The position numbers and the translations under genes were made by a program. The notes beneath the pieces were generated by a model that saw only the letters and a program-made list of their open reading frames with translations, was not told the origin of the DNA and did no database searches. 47,147 bases of DNA from Streptomyces sp. SolWspMP-5a-2 (lineage in GTDB: Bacteria; Actinomycetota; Actinomycetes; Streptomycetales; Streptomycetaceae), in the NCBI RefSeq assembly GCF_900091845.1, contig NZ_FMCI01000224.1:1-47147 (forward strand), written 5' to 3'. Below, one piece after another: positions 16,582-24,890 of this stretch (within the stretch, counting starts at the first letter, position 1; each line of letters begins with the position of its first letter).

Positions 16582-19551
16582 ATGGACGTACCGCGGGAGC
16601 CAGAGGTGCCGCGCGTACCCGAGCAGAGGCGTCCTGGCCGGCCGGCCCCGGCCGCGGCGGCCCGCTTCGGCGTGCTCGGACCGGTCCGCGCCTGGCGTGA
16701 CGAGCAGCAGCTGAACACCGGCTCCCCGCAGCAGCGCGCCCTGCTGGCCGCGCTGCTGCTGCGCGAGGGCCGCACCGCCACCTCCGCCGAACTGATCGAC
16801 GCGCTGTGGGGCGAGGAGCCCCCCTCGCAGGCGCTGGCCGCCGTGCGCACCTACGCCTCCCGGCTGCGCAAGGCGCTCGGCCCCGAGGTGCTGGTCAGCG
16901 AGTCCGGCGGGTACGCCGTGCGCGGCCTCGGGGACGGCGCGCTGGACGTGAGCGTCGCCCAGGACCTGGCCGCCGAGGCGGAGAAGGCGCGCGCCGCGGG
17001 CGACCCGCACCGGGCCAGGGAGGCGCTCGGCCGGGCGCTGGCCCTCTGGGACGGCGAGGCCCTCGCCGGGGTGCCCGGACCGTACGCGGAGGCGCAGCGG
17101 GTGCGCCTGGAGGAGTGGCGCCTGCAACTCCTGGAGACCCGCCTCGACCTGGACCTCGGGCAGGGCGCCCACGCCGAGGCCGTCTCGGAGCTGACCGCGC
17201 TCACCGCCGAGCACCCGCTGCGCGAACGCCCGCGCGAGCTGCTGATGCTGGCCCTGTACCGCAGCGGACGGCAGGCCGAGGCGCTCGCCGTGTACGCGGA
17301 CACCCGGCGGCTGCTCGCCGAGGAGCTGGGCGTCGACCCGCGCCCCGGCCTGAGCCTGCTCCAGCAGCGCATCCTGCGCGCCGACCCGGAGCTCGCCGAG
17401 CCGCCCGCACCCCGGGCCGCCCCGCCGCCCGCCCCGACCCGCCCCGCGCAACTCCCGGCGACCGTCCCCGACTTCACCGGCCGCGCGGCCCATGTGCGGG
17501 AGCTGGCCGAGGTGCTGACGTCGGTCGAGGGCCGGGTGATGGCGGTGTCGGCGCTCGCGGGCATCGGCGGCGTCGGCAAGACCACCCTCGCCGTGCACGT
17601 CGCCCACCGCGCCCGCGGCGCCTTCCCCGACGGCCAGCTCTACGTCGACCTCCAGGGCACCGGGCCGCGCTCCGCCGAACCGGACGCCGTCCTCGGCTCG
17701 TTCCTGCGCGCCCTCGGCACCCCCGACACCGCGATCCCCGACTCCCTGGAGGACCGGGCCGCCCTGTACCGCTCCGTGCTCGACGGGCGCCGGGTGCTGG
17801 TGCTCCTGGACAACGCGCGCGACGCGGCCCAGGTGCGCCCGCTGCTGCCCGGCGCCGACGGCTGCGCCGCGCTCGTCACCTCCCGGGTGCGGATGCTCGA
17901 CCTCGCGGGCGCGCACCTGGTCGACCTGGACGTGATGTCCCCGGACGAGGCGCTGGCCCTGTTCACCAGGATCGTCGGCGCCGAGCGGGTGGCCGCGGAG
18001 CGGGAGGCGGCCCTGGACGTCGTGGGGGCCTGCGGCTTCCTGCCGCTGGCGATCCGCATCGCCGCGTCCCGGCTGGCCGCCCGGCGCACCTGGACCGTCT
18101 CGGTGCTGGCGGCCAAGCTCGCCGACGAACGCCGCCGCCTGGACGAGCTGCAGGCGGGCGACCTCGCCGTCAAGGCCACCTTCGAGCTGGGCTACGGCCA
18201 GTTGGAGCCCGCGCAGGCGCGCGCGTTCCGGCTGCTGGGGCTCGCCGACGGCCCCGACATCTCGCTGGCCGCCGCCGCGGCCGTCCTCGATCTGCCGGCC
18301 GAGGAGACCGAGGACCTGCTGGAGGCCCTCGTCGACACCTCGCTGCTGGAGTCGGCGGCGCCCGGCCGCTACCGCTACCACGATCTGGTCCGGCTCTACG
18401 CGCGTGCCTGCGCCGAGCGCGACGAGTGGCCGCCCGAGGAGCCCGCCGCCGCGCTCTCCAGGCTGCTGGACTTCTACCTGGCCAGCGCCGCCGCCGTGTA
18501 CGCGATCGAGCGGCCCGGTGACCGGCTGGTGGACCATCTGGCGCCCGCCGCCCACCCCGGTCTCGCCTTCACCGACCGGCACGCCGCCCAGGACTGGCTG
18601 TACGCGGAGGCGATCTGCCTGCTGGCCTGCGTCCGCCAGTGCGCGGCCAGGCCCGGCGGTCTGGCCCGCGCCATCGACCTGCTGTGGGCGGCGCACGACC
18701 TCTCCGAGTCGGGGGCCAACGCGCGGGCGTACGAGGCGACCGCGGAGGCGCTGCTCGACGCCGCGCGCCTGGCCGGTGACCCGCGCGCGGAGGCCCGCGC
18801 CCTCACCACGCTCGTCAACGTCCACCACGTGGGCGGCCGGTTCGAGCAGGCGGACCGGGAGGCGGAGCGGGCCGCCTCGCTCGCCCTGGGCGCGGACGAC
18901 CTGCTGCCGGTGTGCTGGGCCCGCAACGCGCGCGGCATCATCGCGCTCTACCAGAACCGGCACGACGACGGCGAGGAGCATCTCTCCGCGGCCATCGAGC
19001 ACTTCCGCACCCTCGGCGACCGCCCCGGCGAGGCCAGCGCCCTGTGCAACCTCTCCCGCATCCACCTCGCCACCGGCCGCACCGCGAGCGCCGTCGCGCT
19101 GGCCCGCCAGGGCATCTCCGTCTACGACGCCATGGACAACGCCCTGCGGGGCGCCAACGCCCGGTACGCGCTGGGTCTCGCGCTCACCCAGAGCGGCGAA
19201 CTGACGGCGGCGGCCGAGCGGCTCCAGGAGGCGCTGGAGGTGTTCCGCGACAGCAGGCAGCGGCTGTGGGAGGGCATGAGCCTGTTCCGGCTCGCCGAGG
19301 TCGACCTGGCCGCGCGGCGCCCGGCGCAGGCGGCGGCCAACGCGGAGATGGCGCTGACCGTGCTGCGCGGGATCGGCGGGGAGTGGCGGCGCGGCAACGT
19401 CCTGACGGTGCTCGGCCGGGCGCTGGCCCGGATCGGGCAGACCGGCCGGGCGCAGGTGTGCTGGCAGGACGCGGCCGCCATCTACGAGGGACTCGGCTCC
19501 CCCGAACTGGCGCAGGTGCGCGCGCTGTTGACCCCGGCGCAGGCCGCCTGA
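16582..19551 (+). CDS. afsR: AfsR-type global regulator (SARP with NB-ARC ATPase and TPR domains)
   Basis: The 989-residue protein starts at ATG 16582 after AGGGGGA; an upstream in-frame TTG is not needed. Order: OmpR-like winged helix DNA-binding domain (about 30-110, 'RFGVLGPVRAW'...'ALWGEEPPSQALAAVRTYASRLRKAL'), bacterial transcriptional activator domain (about 115-262, ending 'LGVDPRPGLSLLQQRIL'), Pro-rich linker, NB-ARC ATPase with P-loop G327-T335 (GIGGVGKTT) and Walker B 'VLVLLDNA', then TPR repeats from about 690 to the end. In S. coelicolor AfsR (993 residues) is phosphorylated by AfsK and activates afsS to raise antibiotic production. Length, the 'RVPEQRRPG' N-terminus and the small repeat gene downstream support orthology; the afsK gene lies 5 kb away. 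Confidence 0.9.
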   Translation: MDVPREPEVPRVPEQRRPGRPAPAAAARFGVLGPVRAWRDEQQLNTGSPQQRALLAALLLREGRTATSAELIDALWGEEPPSQALAAVRTYASRLRKALGPEVLVSESGGYAVRGLGDGALDVSVAQDLAAEAEKARAAGDPHRAREALGRALALWDGEALAGVPGPYAEAQRVRLEEWRLQLLETRLDLDLGQGAHAEAVSELTALTAEHPLRERPRELLMLALYRSGRQAEALAVYADTRRLLAEELGVDPRPGLSLLQQRILRADPELAEPPAPRAAPPPAPTRPAQLPATVPDFTGRAAHVRELAEVLTSVEGRVMAVSALAGIGGVGKTTLAVHVAHRARGAFPDGQLYVDLQGTGPRSAEPDAVLGSFLRALGTPDTAIPDSLEDRAALYRSVLDGRRVLVLLDNARDAAQVRPLLPGADGCAALVTSRVRMLDLAGAHLVDLDVMSPDEALALFTRIVGAERVAAEREAALDVVGACGFLPLAIRIAASRLAARRTWTVSVLAAKLADERRRLDELQAGDLAVKATFELGYGQLEPAQARAFRLLGLADGPDISLAAAAAVLDLPAEETEDLLEALVDTSLLESAAPGRYRYHDLVRLYARACAERDEWPPEEPAAALSRLLDFYLASAAAVYAIERPGDRLVDHLAPAAHPGLAFTDRHAAQDWLYAEAICLLACVRQCAARPGGLARAIDLLWAAHDLSESGANARAYEATAEALLDAARLAGDPRAEARALTTLVNVHHVGGRFEQADREAERAASLALGADDLLPVCWARNARGIIALYQNRHDDGEEHLSAAIEHFRTLGDRPGEASALCNLSRIHLATGRTASAVALARQGISVYDAMDNALRGANARYALGLALTQSGELTAAAERLQEALEVFRDSRQRLWEGMSLFRLAEVDLAARRPAQAAANAEMALTVLRGIGGEWRRGNVLTVLGRALARIGQTGRAQVCWQDAAAIYEGLGSPELAQVRALLTPAQAA

Positions 19552-19602
19552 CGCCTTTCCCCGGAGCGCGGGCAGGGGTGTCCCCGGCCGGTCCTGGGGG
19601 GG

Positions 19603-19636
19603 CGTTCATCATTCGTTTATGCACGTGAGGCATGCT
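19603..19636 (+). promoter_or_regulatory. AfsR-type direct repeat and -10 of the afsS-like gene
   Basis: CGTTCAT (19603-19609) and CGTTTAT (19614-19620) are spaced 11 bp start to start, the spacing used by SARP-family activators, which bind such repeats over the -35 position. A possible -10, CATGCT, lies at 19631-19636. This fits the known action of AfsR on the afsS promoter. The assignment is by pattern only. Confidence 0.55.
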
Positions 19637-19720
19637 TTTTCCTGTCGATCCGTCGCGTCGGGGGGCAGACGGATCGCCGCGGGGACCTCACTCGCACGCA
19701 GGCGGTGACGTCCCGTGAGA

Positions 19721-19756
19721 CCCGCCTGGTCACTTCCGGGGGAGTGACCAGGCGGG
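19721..19756 (+). terminator. Strong hairpin between afsR and the afsS-like gene (terminator or leader structure)
   Basis: A perfect 14-bp stem, CCCGCCTGGTCACT (19721-19734) and AGTGACCAGGCGGG (19743-19756), closes an 8-base loop. If the afsS promoter is at 19603-19636 this hairpin lies in the afsS leader, 47 bases before its start codon; otherwise it ends the afsR transcript. Confidence 0.6.
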
Positions 19757-19803
19757 CGTTGTCCCATCGGCCCCCTGGCCGACTTCAAGGGGAGTTGACA
19801 CCC

Positions 19804-20067
19804 ATGAGCGAGAAGCTCACGTCACAGGACCTGCACGCCACCGACGAGCCCGCCGCCGAGGCCGTGGAGGCGAAGGATCTGCACGCCACCTCCGAACCGG
19901 CGGTGCTCGGTCTGCACCGGGTGCCGGACCCGGAGCCCGACGAGGCCGAGGAGCAGGCGGGGACGGACGGCGACCTGCACGCCACCGGGGACCTGCACGC
20001 CACGGGGGATCTGCACGCCACCGGCGACCTGCACGCCACGTCCAAGCCGGGCACGCCGTCGAAGTGA
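19804..20067 (+). CDS. afsS: AfsS-like small repeat protein (DLHAT repeats)
   Basis: The 87-residue acidic, hydrophilic protein is built of repeats: DLHAT appears six times, twice in the N-terminal part (after Q8 and in 'EAKDLHAT') and four times in tandem near the end. The tandem part is four 18-bp units (GGCGACCTGCACGCCACC-like) at 19969-20040. AfsS of S. coelicolor, as I recall it, is a 63-residue protein with repeats of D-x-H-x-T character encoded directly after afsR, and it stimulates antibiotic synthesis downstream of AfsR. Position, size and repeat type support the same role; mechanism is unknown. ATG 19804 follows AAGGGGAG at good spacing, so an upstream in-frame start is rejected. 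Confidence 0.75.
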   Translation: MSEKLTSQDLHATDEPAAEAVEAKDLHATSEPAVLGLHRVPDPEPDEAEEQAGTDGDLHATGDLHATGDLHATGDLHATSKPGTPSK

Positions 20068-20087
20068 GCGACGCTCCGGGGGACGAC

Positions 20088-20123
20088 CGGCCGCGACAGC
20101 ACGGAGGGGAGCTGTCGCGGCCG
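20088..20123. terminator. Bidirectional terminator hairpin between afsS-like gene and acyl-CoA ligase
   Basis: CGGCCGCGACAGC (20088-20100) and GCTGTCGCGGCCG (20111-20123) form a perfect 13-bp stem with a 10-base loop between convergent genes, 20 bp after the afsS-like stop. Confidence 0.75.
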
Positions 20124-20130
20124 CGGTGCG

Positions 20131-21738
20131 TCACCTCGCCCCGCGCCCGCGCAGTTCGCCCTTGACGACCTTGCCGCCCGCGTTGCGCGGCAGCCGGGCC
20201 ACGAACTCGACCTGCCGGGGCACCTTGTAGTTGGCCATCTCCCGGCGCGACCAGGCGATCAGGTCCTCGGCCGTGCAGTGCGCGCCCGGCCTGCGCACCA
20301 CGTACGCCCTGCCGACCTCGCCGAGCCGCTCGTCGGGCACCCCGACCACCGCGATGTCCGCCACGTCCGGGTGCAGGGCGAGGAGTTGCTCGATCTCCGC
20401 CGGGTACGCGTTGAACCCGCCGACGATGAACATGTCCTTGATCCGGTCGGTGATGCGGAGGTTGCCCGCGTCGTCCAGGACGCCCACGTCCCCGGTGCGC
20501 AGCCAGCCGTCCGCGGTGACGGCCCCGCGGGTCGCGCCCTCGTCGCCGTCGTAGCCGCGCATCACGGTGAAGCCCCGCACCAGCACCTCGCCGGGGACGC
20601 CCGGCGGCAGCGCGGCGCCCCGCGCGTCGGCGACCCGCACCTCGGTGCCCGGAACGGCGCGGCCCGACGTCGACGCGACGACCTCCGGCGGATCGCCCCG
20701 GCGGCACATCGTGACGATGCCGCTCGCCTCGGAGAGGCCGTAGGCGGTGAGCACCGTGCCGACGCCGAGTTCGCCGCGCAGCCGCTCCACCAGGCGCAGC
20801 GGGACCACCGCGGCGCCGGTCACCACCAGCCGCAGCGCCGACAGGTCGTACGCCTGGCGGGCCGGGTGGTCGAGGAGCGCCTGGTGCAGGGTCGGCGGCC
20901 CCGGCAGCACCGAGACCCGCTCCGCGGCGATGTTGGCCAGCACGGTGTCGACGTCGAAGACGGGCTGCGGGATCATCGTCGCGCCCCGGGTGAGGCAGGC
21001 GAGGACCCCGGCCTTGTAGCCGAAGGTGTGGAAGAACGGGTTGACGATGAGGTAGCGGTCGCCGTGCCGCAGGCCCGCGAGGTCGCTCCAGATCTCGTAC
21101 GCGCGCAGGCTCTGCGCGTGGGTGATCACCACGCCCTTGGGGGCTCCCGTGGTCCCCGAGGTGAAGACGATGTCGGACGGCCCGTCGCCGCGCACGGCCG
21201 CCGCCCGCGCCCGGGTGACGTCCGCGCCGGTCCCCTCGCCGTCGGCCAGGAAGTCCTTCCAGGTGCGGAAGCCGGCGGGCGCGTCCCCGGACAGCACCAC
21301 CACCTCGCGCAGTTCGGGCAGTCCCGGCAGCGGCCCCGGGCCCGGCCCCTCACCGGCCGCCCGGCGCAGCGCCGCCACGTACGAGGTGCCCAGGAAGGGG
21401 CCCGTCACAAAGAGCAGCCTGGCCCGGCTGCGGCGCAGCGCGTAGACCGCCTCGGCGCCCTTGAAGCGGGTGTTGAGCGGGACCAGGACCGCGCCCGCCG
21501 AGACCGCGCCGAGGGCGGCGACGATCCAGTCGAGCGAGTTGGGCGCCCACACCGCGACCCGGTCGCCCGGCGCGAGCCCGTGGGCGACGACGGACGCGGC
21601 CGCGCGCTCGACCCGGGCGCCGAGTTCGGCGTACGAGATCCGGGTCCGGCCCTCGACGACCGCCTCGGTGCCGCCGTACCGCTCGGCCGCCGACCGGACA
21701 AGTCCGGGGATGCTGCCCCACTCCACGTCACCACGCAC
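20131..21738 (-). CDS. Acyl-CoA ligase (FadD3-like, AMP-forming)
   Basis: The 535-residue ANL enzyme activates a carboxylic acid to its CoA thioester through an acyl-adenylate. Motifs: P-loop-like 'DIVFTSGTTGAPKGVV', 'YGLSEASGIV', 'GWLRTGDVG', 'DRIKDMFIVGGFNAYPAEIE' and the catalytic Lys near the end in 'NAGGKVVKGELR'. The pattern is closest, by eye, to FadD3-type ligases of actinobacterial steroid and ring degradation, but substrate is inference. The start is GTG 21738 with GGAGG 6 bases upstream. It is divergent from the thiolase-DUF35-hydratase operon, with two shared operators between (21769-21812), so the ligase and its downstream enzymes should be switched together. Confidence 0.9.
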   Translation of the reverse strand: MRGDVEWGSIPGLVRSAAERYGGTEAVVEGRTRISYAELGARVERAAASVVAHGLAPGDRVAVWAPNSLDWIVAALGAVSAGAVLVPLNTRFKGAEAVYALRRSRARLLFVTGPFLGTSYVAALRRAAGEGPGPGPLPGLPELREVVVLSGDAPAGFRTWKDFLADGEGTGADVTRARAAAVRGDGPSDIVFTSGTTGAPKGVVITHAQSLRAYEIWSDLAGLRHGDRYLIVNPFFHTFGYKAGVLACLTRGATMIPQPVFDVDTVLANIAAERVSVLPGPPTLHQALLDHPARQAYDLSALRLVVTGAAVVPLRLVERLRGELGVGTVLTAYGLSEASGIVTMCRRGDPPEVVASTSGRAVPGTEVRVADARGAALPPGVPGEVLVRGFTVMRGYDGDEGATRGAVTADGWLRTGDVGVLDDAGNLRITDRIKDMFIVGGFNAYPAEIEQLLALHPDVADIAVVGVPDERLGEVGRAYVVRRPGAHCTAEDLIAWSRREMANYKVPRQVEFVARLPRNAGGKVVKGELRGRGAR

Positions 21739-21768
21739 GACCGGCCTCCAGCGTCCCGCACACCCGTA

Positions 21769-21785
21769 GCTGACGGACCATCAGA
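21769..21785. promoter_or_regulatory. CTGAC-type palindromic operator, copy 4
   Basis: GCTGACG-GAC-CATCAGA lies 30 bp before the ligase GTG (minus) in the divergent promoter region. Read on the minus strand it keeps CTGA and CGTCAG. It pairs with copy 5, centres 27 bp apart. Confidence 0.75.
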
Positions 21786-21795
21786 TTAGCTGTAG

Positions 21796-21812
21796 CCTGA
21801 CGAACTGTCAGC
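21796..21812. promoter_or_regulatory. CTGAC-type palindromic operator, copy 5
   Basis: CCTGACG-AAC-TGTCAGC lies 31 bp before the thiolase ATG (plus). Together with copy 4 it gives each divergent gene its own proximal site. Confidence 0.75.
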
Positions 21813-21843
21813 AACCGTCGCACGGCACGGAGGTGGGCAGAGC

Positions 21844-23004
21844 ATGGCCGCAGCGGGCATCAAGGACGCGACCGCCGTCGTCGGCATCGGACAGACCGCC
21901 TTCGCCCGGCACCTGCCCGAGGACGAACGCACCCTCGCCTGCCGGGCCGTTCTCGCCGCCCTCGACGACGCCGGGATCGCGCCCGCCGAGGTCGACGCCC
22001 TCGCCTCCTACACGATGGAGGAGACCGACGAGGTCGAGCTGGCCAAGGCGGTGGGGTTCGGCGACCTCACCTGGTTCGGCCGGATCGGCTACGGCGGCGG
22101 CGGCTCCTGCGCGACGGTCGCCCAGCTCGCCGCCGCGATAGCCGCCGGGCAGGCCCGGGTGGGCGTCGCCTGGCGGTCGCGCAAACGCGGCAGCGGGGCC
22201 CGCCCGTGGACCGACACCGTGCGCCAACTGCCCACCCCCGCCCAGTGGACGCGCCCCTTCGGACTGCTGCGCCCGGTCGACGAGATCGCCATGCTGACCC
22301 GGCGCTACCTGCACGAGTACGGCGCCACCCGCGACCACCTCTTCAACGTCGCGCTCGCCTGCCGCAACCGGGCCAACCAGAACCCGGACGCGATCATGTA
22401 CGACCGCCCGCTCACCCGCGAGATGTACATGACCTCCCGGTGGATCAGCGAGCCGCTCTGCCTCTTCGACAACTGCCTGGAGACGGACGGGGCGCTGGCG
22501 TGCGTGGTGGTCGGCGCCGAGCGGGCCCGGGACTGCCGCCGGACGCCGGTCCTGATCCACGCGGCGGCCCAGGGCCTGCCCGCCCAGCACCACGGCATGG
22601 TCAACTACTGGAACGACGACCCGCTCACCGGACCCGCCTGGACGGCCGCCCGGCACCTGTGGAAGCACGCCGACCTCACCCCCGAGGACGTCGACGTCGC
22701 CCAGATCTACGACGCGTTCACCGCCCTGGTCCCGCTCTCCCTGGAGGGCTACGGCTTCTGCGGGCGCGGCGAGGGCGGCGCGTTCACCGAGCAGGGCGCC
22801 CTGGAGACCGGCGGTCGGCTGCCGATCAACACCGGCGGCGGCGGCCTCAGCGAGGCGTACGTGCACGGCTTCAACCTGATCACCGAGGGCGTCAGACAAC
22901 TGCGCGGCACCAGCACGGCCCAGGTGCCGGGGGCGTCGACGTGCCTGGTGACGGCGGGCGAGGGGGTCCCCACCTCGGCGCTGCTGCTGCGCAGGGGGGA
23001 CTGA
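21844..23004 (+). CDS. Lipid-transfer protein-type thiolase (Ltp family)
   Basis: The 386-residue protein has the thiolase fold of the SCP-x/Ltp group: 'AVVGIGQTAF' start, 'YGGGGSCATVAQLAAAIAAG' around the first active-site position, 'VAQIYDAFTALVPLSLEGYGFCGRGEGGAFTE' and 'NTGGGGLSEAYVHGFN' at the second half. In steroid side-chain breakdown such proteins (Ltp2) act as retro-aldolases together with a DUF35 partner. Here a DUF35 gene follows directly, which supports an aldolase or C-C cleaving role over simple thiolysis; this remains inference. ATG 21844 is the only reasonable start. It heads a three-gene operon with a DUF35 protein and enoyl-CoA hydratase. Confidence 0.88.
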   Translation: MAAAGIKDATAVVGIGQTAFARHLPEDERTLACRAVLAALDDAGIAPAEVDALASYTMEETDEVELAKAVGFGDLTWFGRIGYGGGGSCATVAQLAAAIAAGQARVGVAWRSRKRGSGARPWTDTVRQLPTPAQWTRPFGLLRPVDEIAMLTRRYLHEYGATRDHLFNVALACRNRANQNPDAIMYDRPLTREMYMTSRWISEPLCLFDNCLETDGALACVVVGAERARDCRRTPVLIHAAAQGLPAQHHGMVNYWNDDPLTGPAWTAARHLWKHADLTPEDVDVAQIYDAFTALVPLSLEGYGFCGRGEGGAFTEQGALETGGRLPINTGGGGLSEAYVHGFNLITEGVRQLRGTSTAQVPGASTCLVTAGEGVPTSALLLRRGD

Positions 23005-23060
23005 CGGCCGGGCGCGGTCCCGGCGATGGAGGCCGACAGCATGTTCAGGAACAGGAGTTG

Positions 23061-23483
23061 ATGACGTTGCTGACCCCGGTCACCGACCCCGAGGGCGCCC
23101 CCTTCTGGGAGCACGCCCGCGCGGGACGGCTGCACATCCAGGCGTGCGCGGACTGCGGCACGTTCCGCTTCCCGCCCCGCCCCTGCTGCCCGCACTGCCA
23201 GTCGTTCGCGCGGGAGTGGCGCGAGGTGAGCGGCCACGGCCGGATCTGGTCGTACGTCGTGCCGCACCCGCCGCTGCTGCCCGACTACGCCGCGCAGGCC
23301 CCCTACAACGTGATCGTCGTCGAACTCGCCGACGCCCCGCGCATCCGGCTGGTCGGCAACCTCGTCGCGCGGGCCGGGGCCCGGCTGGACTCGGTGGCGC
23401 CCGAGCGCCTGCGGATCGGGGCCAGGGTGCGGGTCGTGTTCGACCCCGCGGGCCTGCCGCAATGGGTGCTGGAGCGGTCGTGA
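23061..23483 (+). CDS. DUF35 OB-fold/zinc-ribbon protein (Ltp partner)
   Basis: The 140-residue protein has an N-terminal helix ('PFWEHARAGRLHIQAC'), a rubredoxin-like zinc ribbon of two Cys pairs (CADC near residue 31-34 and CPHC some 14 residues later), and a C-terminal OB fold ('GRIWSYVVPH', 'NVIVVELADAPRIRLVGNLV', 'GARVRVVFD'). DUF35 proteins bind acyl-CoA and form obligate complexes with Ltp thiolases or aldolases. The start ATG 23061 follows AGGAG by 4 bases; a far longer frame upstream is a shadow of the thiolase. Its stop overlaps the GTG of the next gene (GTGA), so the hydratase is coupled to it. Confidence 0.88.
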   Translation: MTLLTPVTDPEGAPFWEHARAGRLHIQACADCGTFRFPPRPCCPHCQSFAREWREVSGHGRIWSYVVPHPPLLPDYAAQAPYNVIVVELADAPRIRLVGNLVARAGARLDSVAPERLRIGARVRVVFDPAGLPQWVLERS

Positions 23484-24250
23484 CGGTCCGGCTGAGCACC
23501 GGGGACCCGGCGGGCGTGGCCGTGGTCACCCTGGACCGCCCCGAGCGCCTGAACGCCATCGACCTGCCGACCCGGGACGCACTGCGCTCCGTGTGGCGGG
23601 CGCTGCGGTTCGACACCTCGGTGCGCGCGATCGTCCTCACCGGGGCCGGGGACCGGGCGTTCTGCACCGGCCTCGACCGGAGCGCGGAGGTCCCGCAGCC
23701 CGACTCCCCCTACATGACGGACGATCCGCTGCTGCAAGTCGGCCCGAAATCCAACGACCTGTGGAAACCGGTGATCGCGGCGGTGACCGGGATGGCCTGC
23801 GGCGGCGCCTTCTACCTGCTGGGCGAGGCCGAGTTCGTGGTCGCCGACCCCGGCGCCACCTTCTTCGACCCGCACACCGCCTACGGGATGGTCAGCGCCT
23901 ACGAGTCGATGCTGATGGCGGCGCGGATGCCGTACGGGGAGGCGGCCAGGATGGCGCTGCTGGGCACGGCGGAGCGGATCGGCGCGGCCCGGGCGCACCA
24001 GATCGGCCTGGTCTCCGAAGTCACGTCCCCGGGCGGCGCGTTGGCGTCGGCGCTGGCGAGCGCGGCCGTGGTCGCCGGACATCCGGCGGCGGCCGTGCAG
24101 GGCACGGTGCGGGCCCTGTGGGCGGCCCGGGAGGCGGCCGTGGCCGCCGGGTTCGCCCAGGCCCCGCACCTGATCGCGCTGGGCAACCTGCCGCCGCACG
24201 AGCAGGCGGAGCTGTTCGGCGCCCGGCGGCGGGAGTTCAGGGTGCGCTGA
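23480..24250 (+). CDS. Enoyl-CoA hydratase/isomerase (crotonase family)
   Basis: The 256-residue protein has crotonase features: 'GVAVVTLDRPERLNAIDLPTRDALR', the first oxyanion segment 'RAFCTGLDRSAE' (with Thr-Gly in place of Ala-Gly), the second 'VTGMACGGAFYLLGEAEFVVAD', and 'ATFFDPHTAYGMVS'. The usual catalytic Glu pair is not obvious, so hydration, isomerisation or hydrolysis of a CoA thioester are all possible. GTG 23480 overlaps the DUF35 stop. It is the last gene of the Ltp-DUF35-hydratase operon and converges on the small secreted protein gene. Confidence 0.87.
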   Translation: MTVRLSTGDPAGVAVVTLDRPERLNAIDLPTRDALRSVWRALRFDTSVRAIVLTGAGDRAFCTGLDRSAEVPQPDSPYMTDDPLLQVGPKSNDLWKPVIAAVTGMACGGAFYLLGEAEFVVADPGATFFDPHTAYGMVSAYESMLMAARMPYGEAARMALLGTAERIGAARAHQIGLVSEVTSPGGALASALASAAVVAGHPAAAVQGTVRALWAAREAAVAAGFAQAPHLIALGNLPPHEQAELFGARRREFRVR

Positions 24251-24283
24251 CCCGCACGGCGCCCGGGAGCGCGCCGGACGCCG

Positions 24284-24802
24284 TCACCCGGCGGTGGCCA
24301 CCGGGTCGACGACGCAGCGCTCGATCCGGCCGGCGACCCCGGCCGGGGCCGTCACTCGCGCGGTGGCGCTGCCCCGGGCGCCGACGGAGGTCCGGCCGGT
24401 GCCGGTGGCGAGGGTGAGCCCGGCGGAGTCCTCGAAGGTCACCCGGACCGTGAACGTCCCGCTGCGGCTCGCGGAGTTGGTGACCCGGACGGTGGTGACG
24501 GGCTCCCGCCCGGTGGCGCACCGCACCAGCTCGGCCCGCCCGTCGCCCGCCCGGCCGCCGGACGAGGACGAGGAGGTGGGCGTGGAGCGGTACCCGGGCC
24601 GCCGGTCGTAGGAACTCCCGCCGCCGTAGCCGTCGTTGCTCCGGGAGGTCGAGGTGTCGTGGTCCTGCCGGGAGCTGCTGCACCCCCCGCCGCCACCGTG
24701 GTGGTGCCGGTTGGTGTGCCGCCCGGTGGAGAACCCGGACAGCGCGAGGACCGTGAGCGCGACGACGGCCGTGAACTTGATCGTGCTTCCCCGTGACTGC
24801 AT
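24284..24802 (-). CDS. Small secreted protein, function unknown
   Basis: The 172-residue product begins with a short basic segment and a hydrophobic run (about 9-24, 'FTAVVALTVLALSGF'), a signal peptide without a lipobox Cys. A low-complexity His/Gly/Ser/Tyr-rich region (about 28-85) leads to a C-terminal beta-rich domain of about 80 residues ('TTVRVTNSASRSGTFTVRVTFED'), which looks like an immunoglobulin-like or FxLYD-type fold with two Cys (in 'LVRCATG' and 'ERCVVD') that could form a disulfide. A gene lies at the matching position between afsS and afsK in S. coelicolor as I remember it, so this is probably part of the conserved afs neighbourhood. Confidence 0.72.
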   Translation of the reverse strand: MQSRGSTIKFTAVVALTVLALSGFSTGRHTNRHHHGGGGGCSSSRQDHDTSTSRSNDGYGGGSSYDRRPGYRSTPTSSSSSGGRAGDGRAELVRCATGREPVTTVRVTNSASRSGTFTVRVTFEDSAGLTLATGTGRTSVGARGSATARVTAPAGVAGRIERCVVDPVATAG

Positions 24803-24890
24803 GCGGGGAACAGTAATGACGATCTGTCACGGTCACGTCACCGTCGTGCGCGCAGTCGGCGAAGATCCGGGCGGACGGCCCGGCGCGTGC

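Noticed and set aside
19969..20040. Tandem 18-bp repeats considered as a CRISPR or minisatellite
   Set aside because: No spacers; repeats are in frame and encode the DLHAT motifs of the afsS-like protein.
8716..24250. Antibiotic biosynthetic gene cluster controlled by the SARP
   Set aside because: No PKS, NRPS, terpene cyclase or RiPP enzyme is present; genes are catabolic in type and the SARP is the global AfsR.
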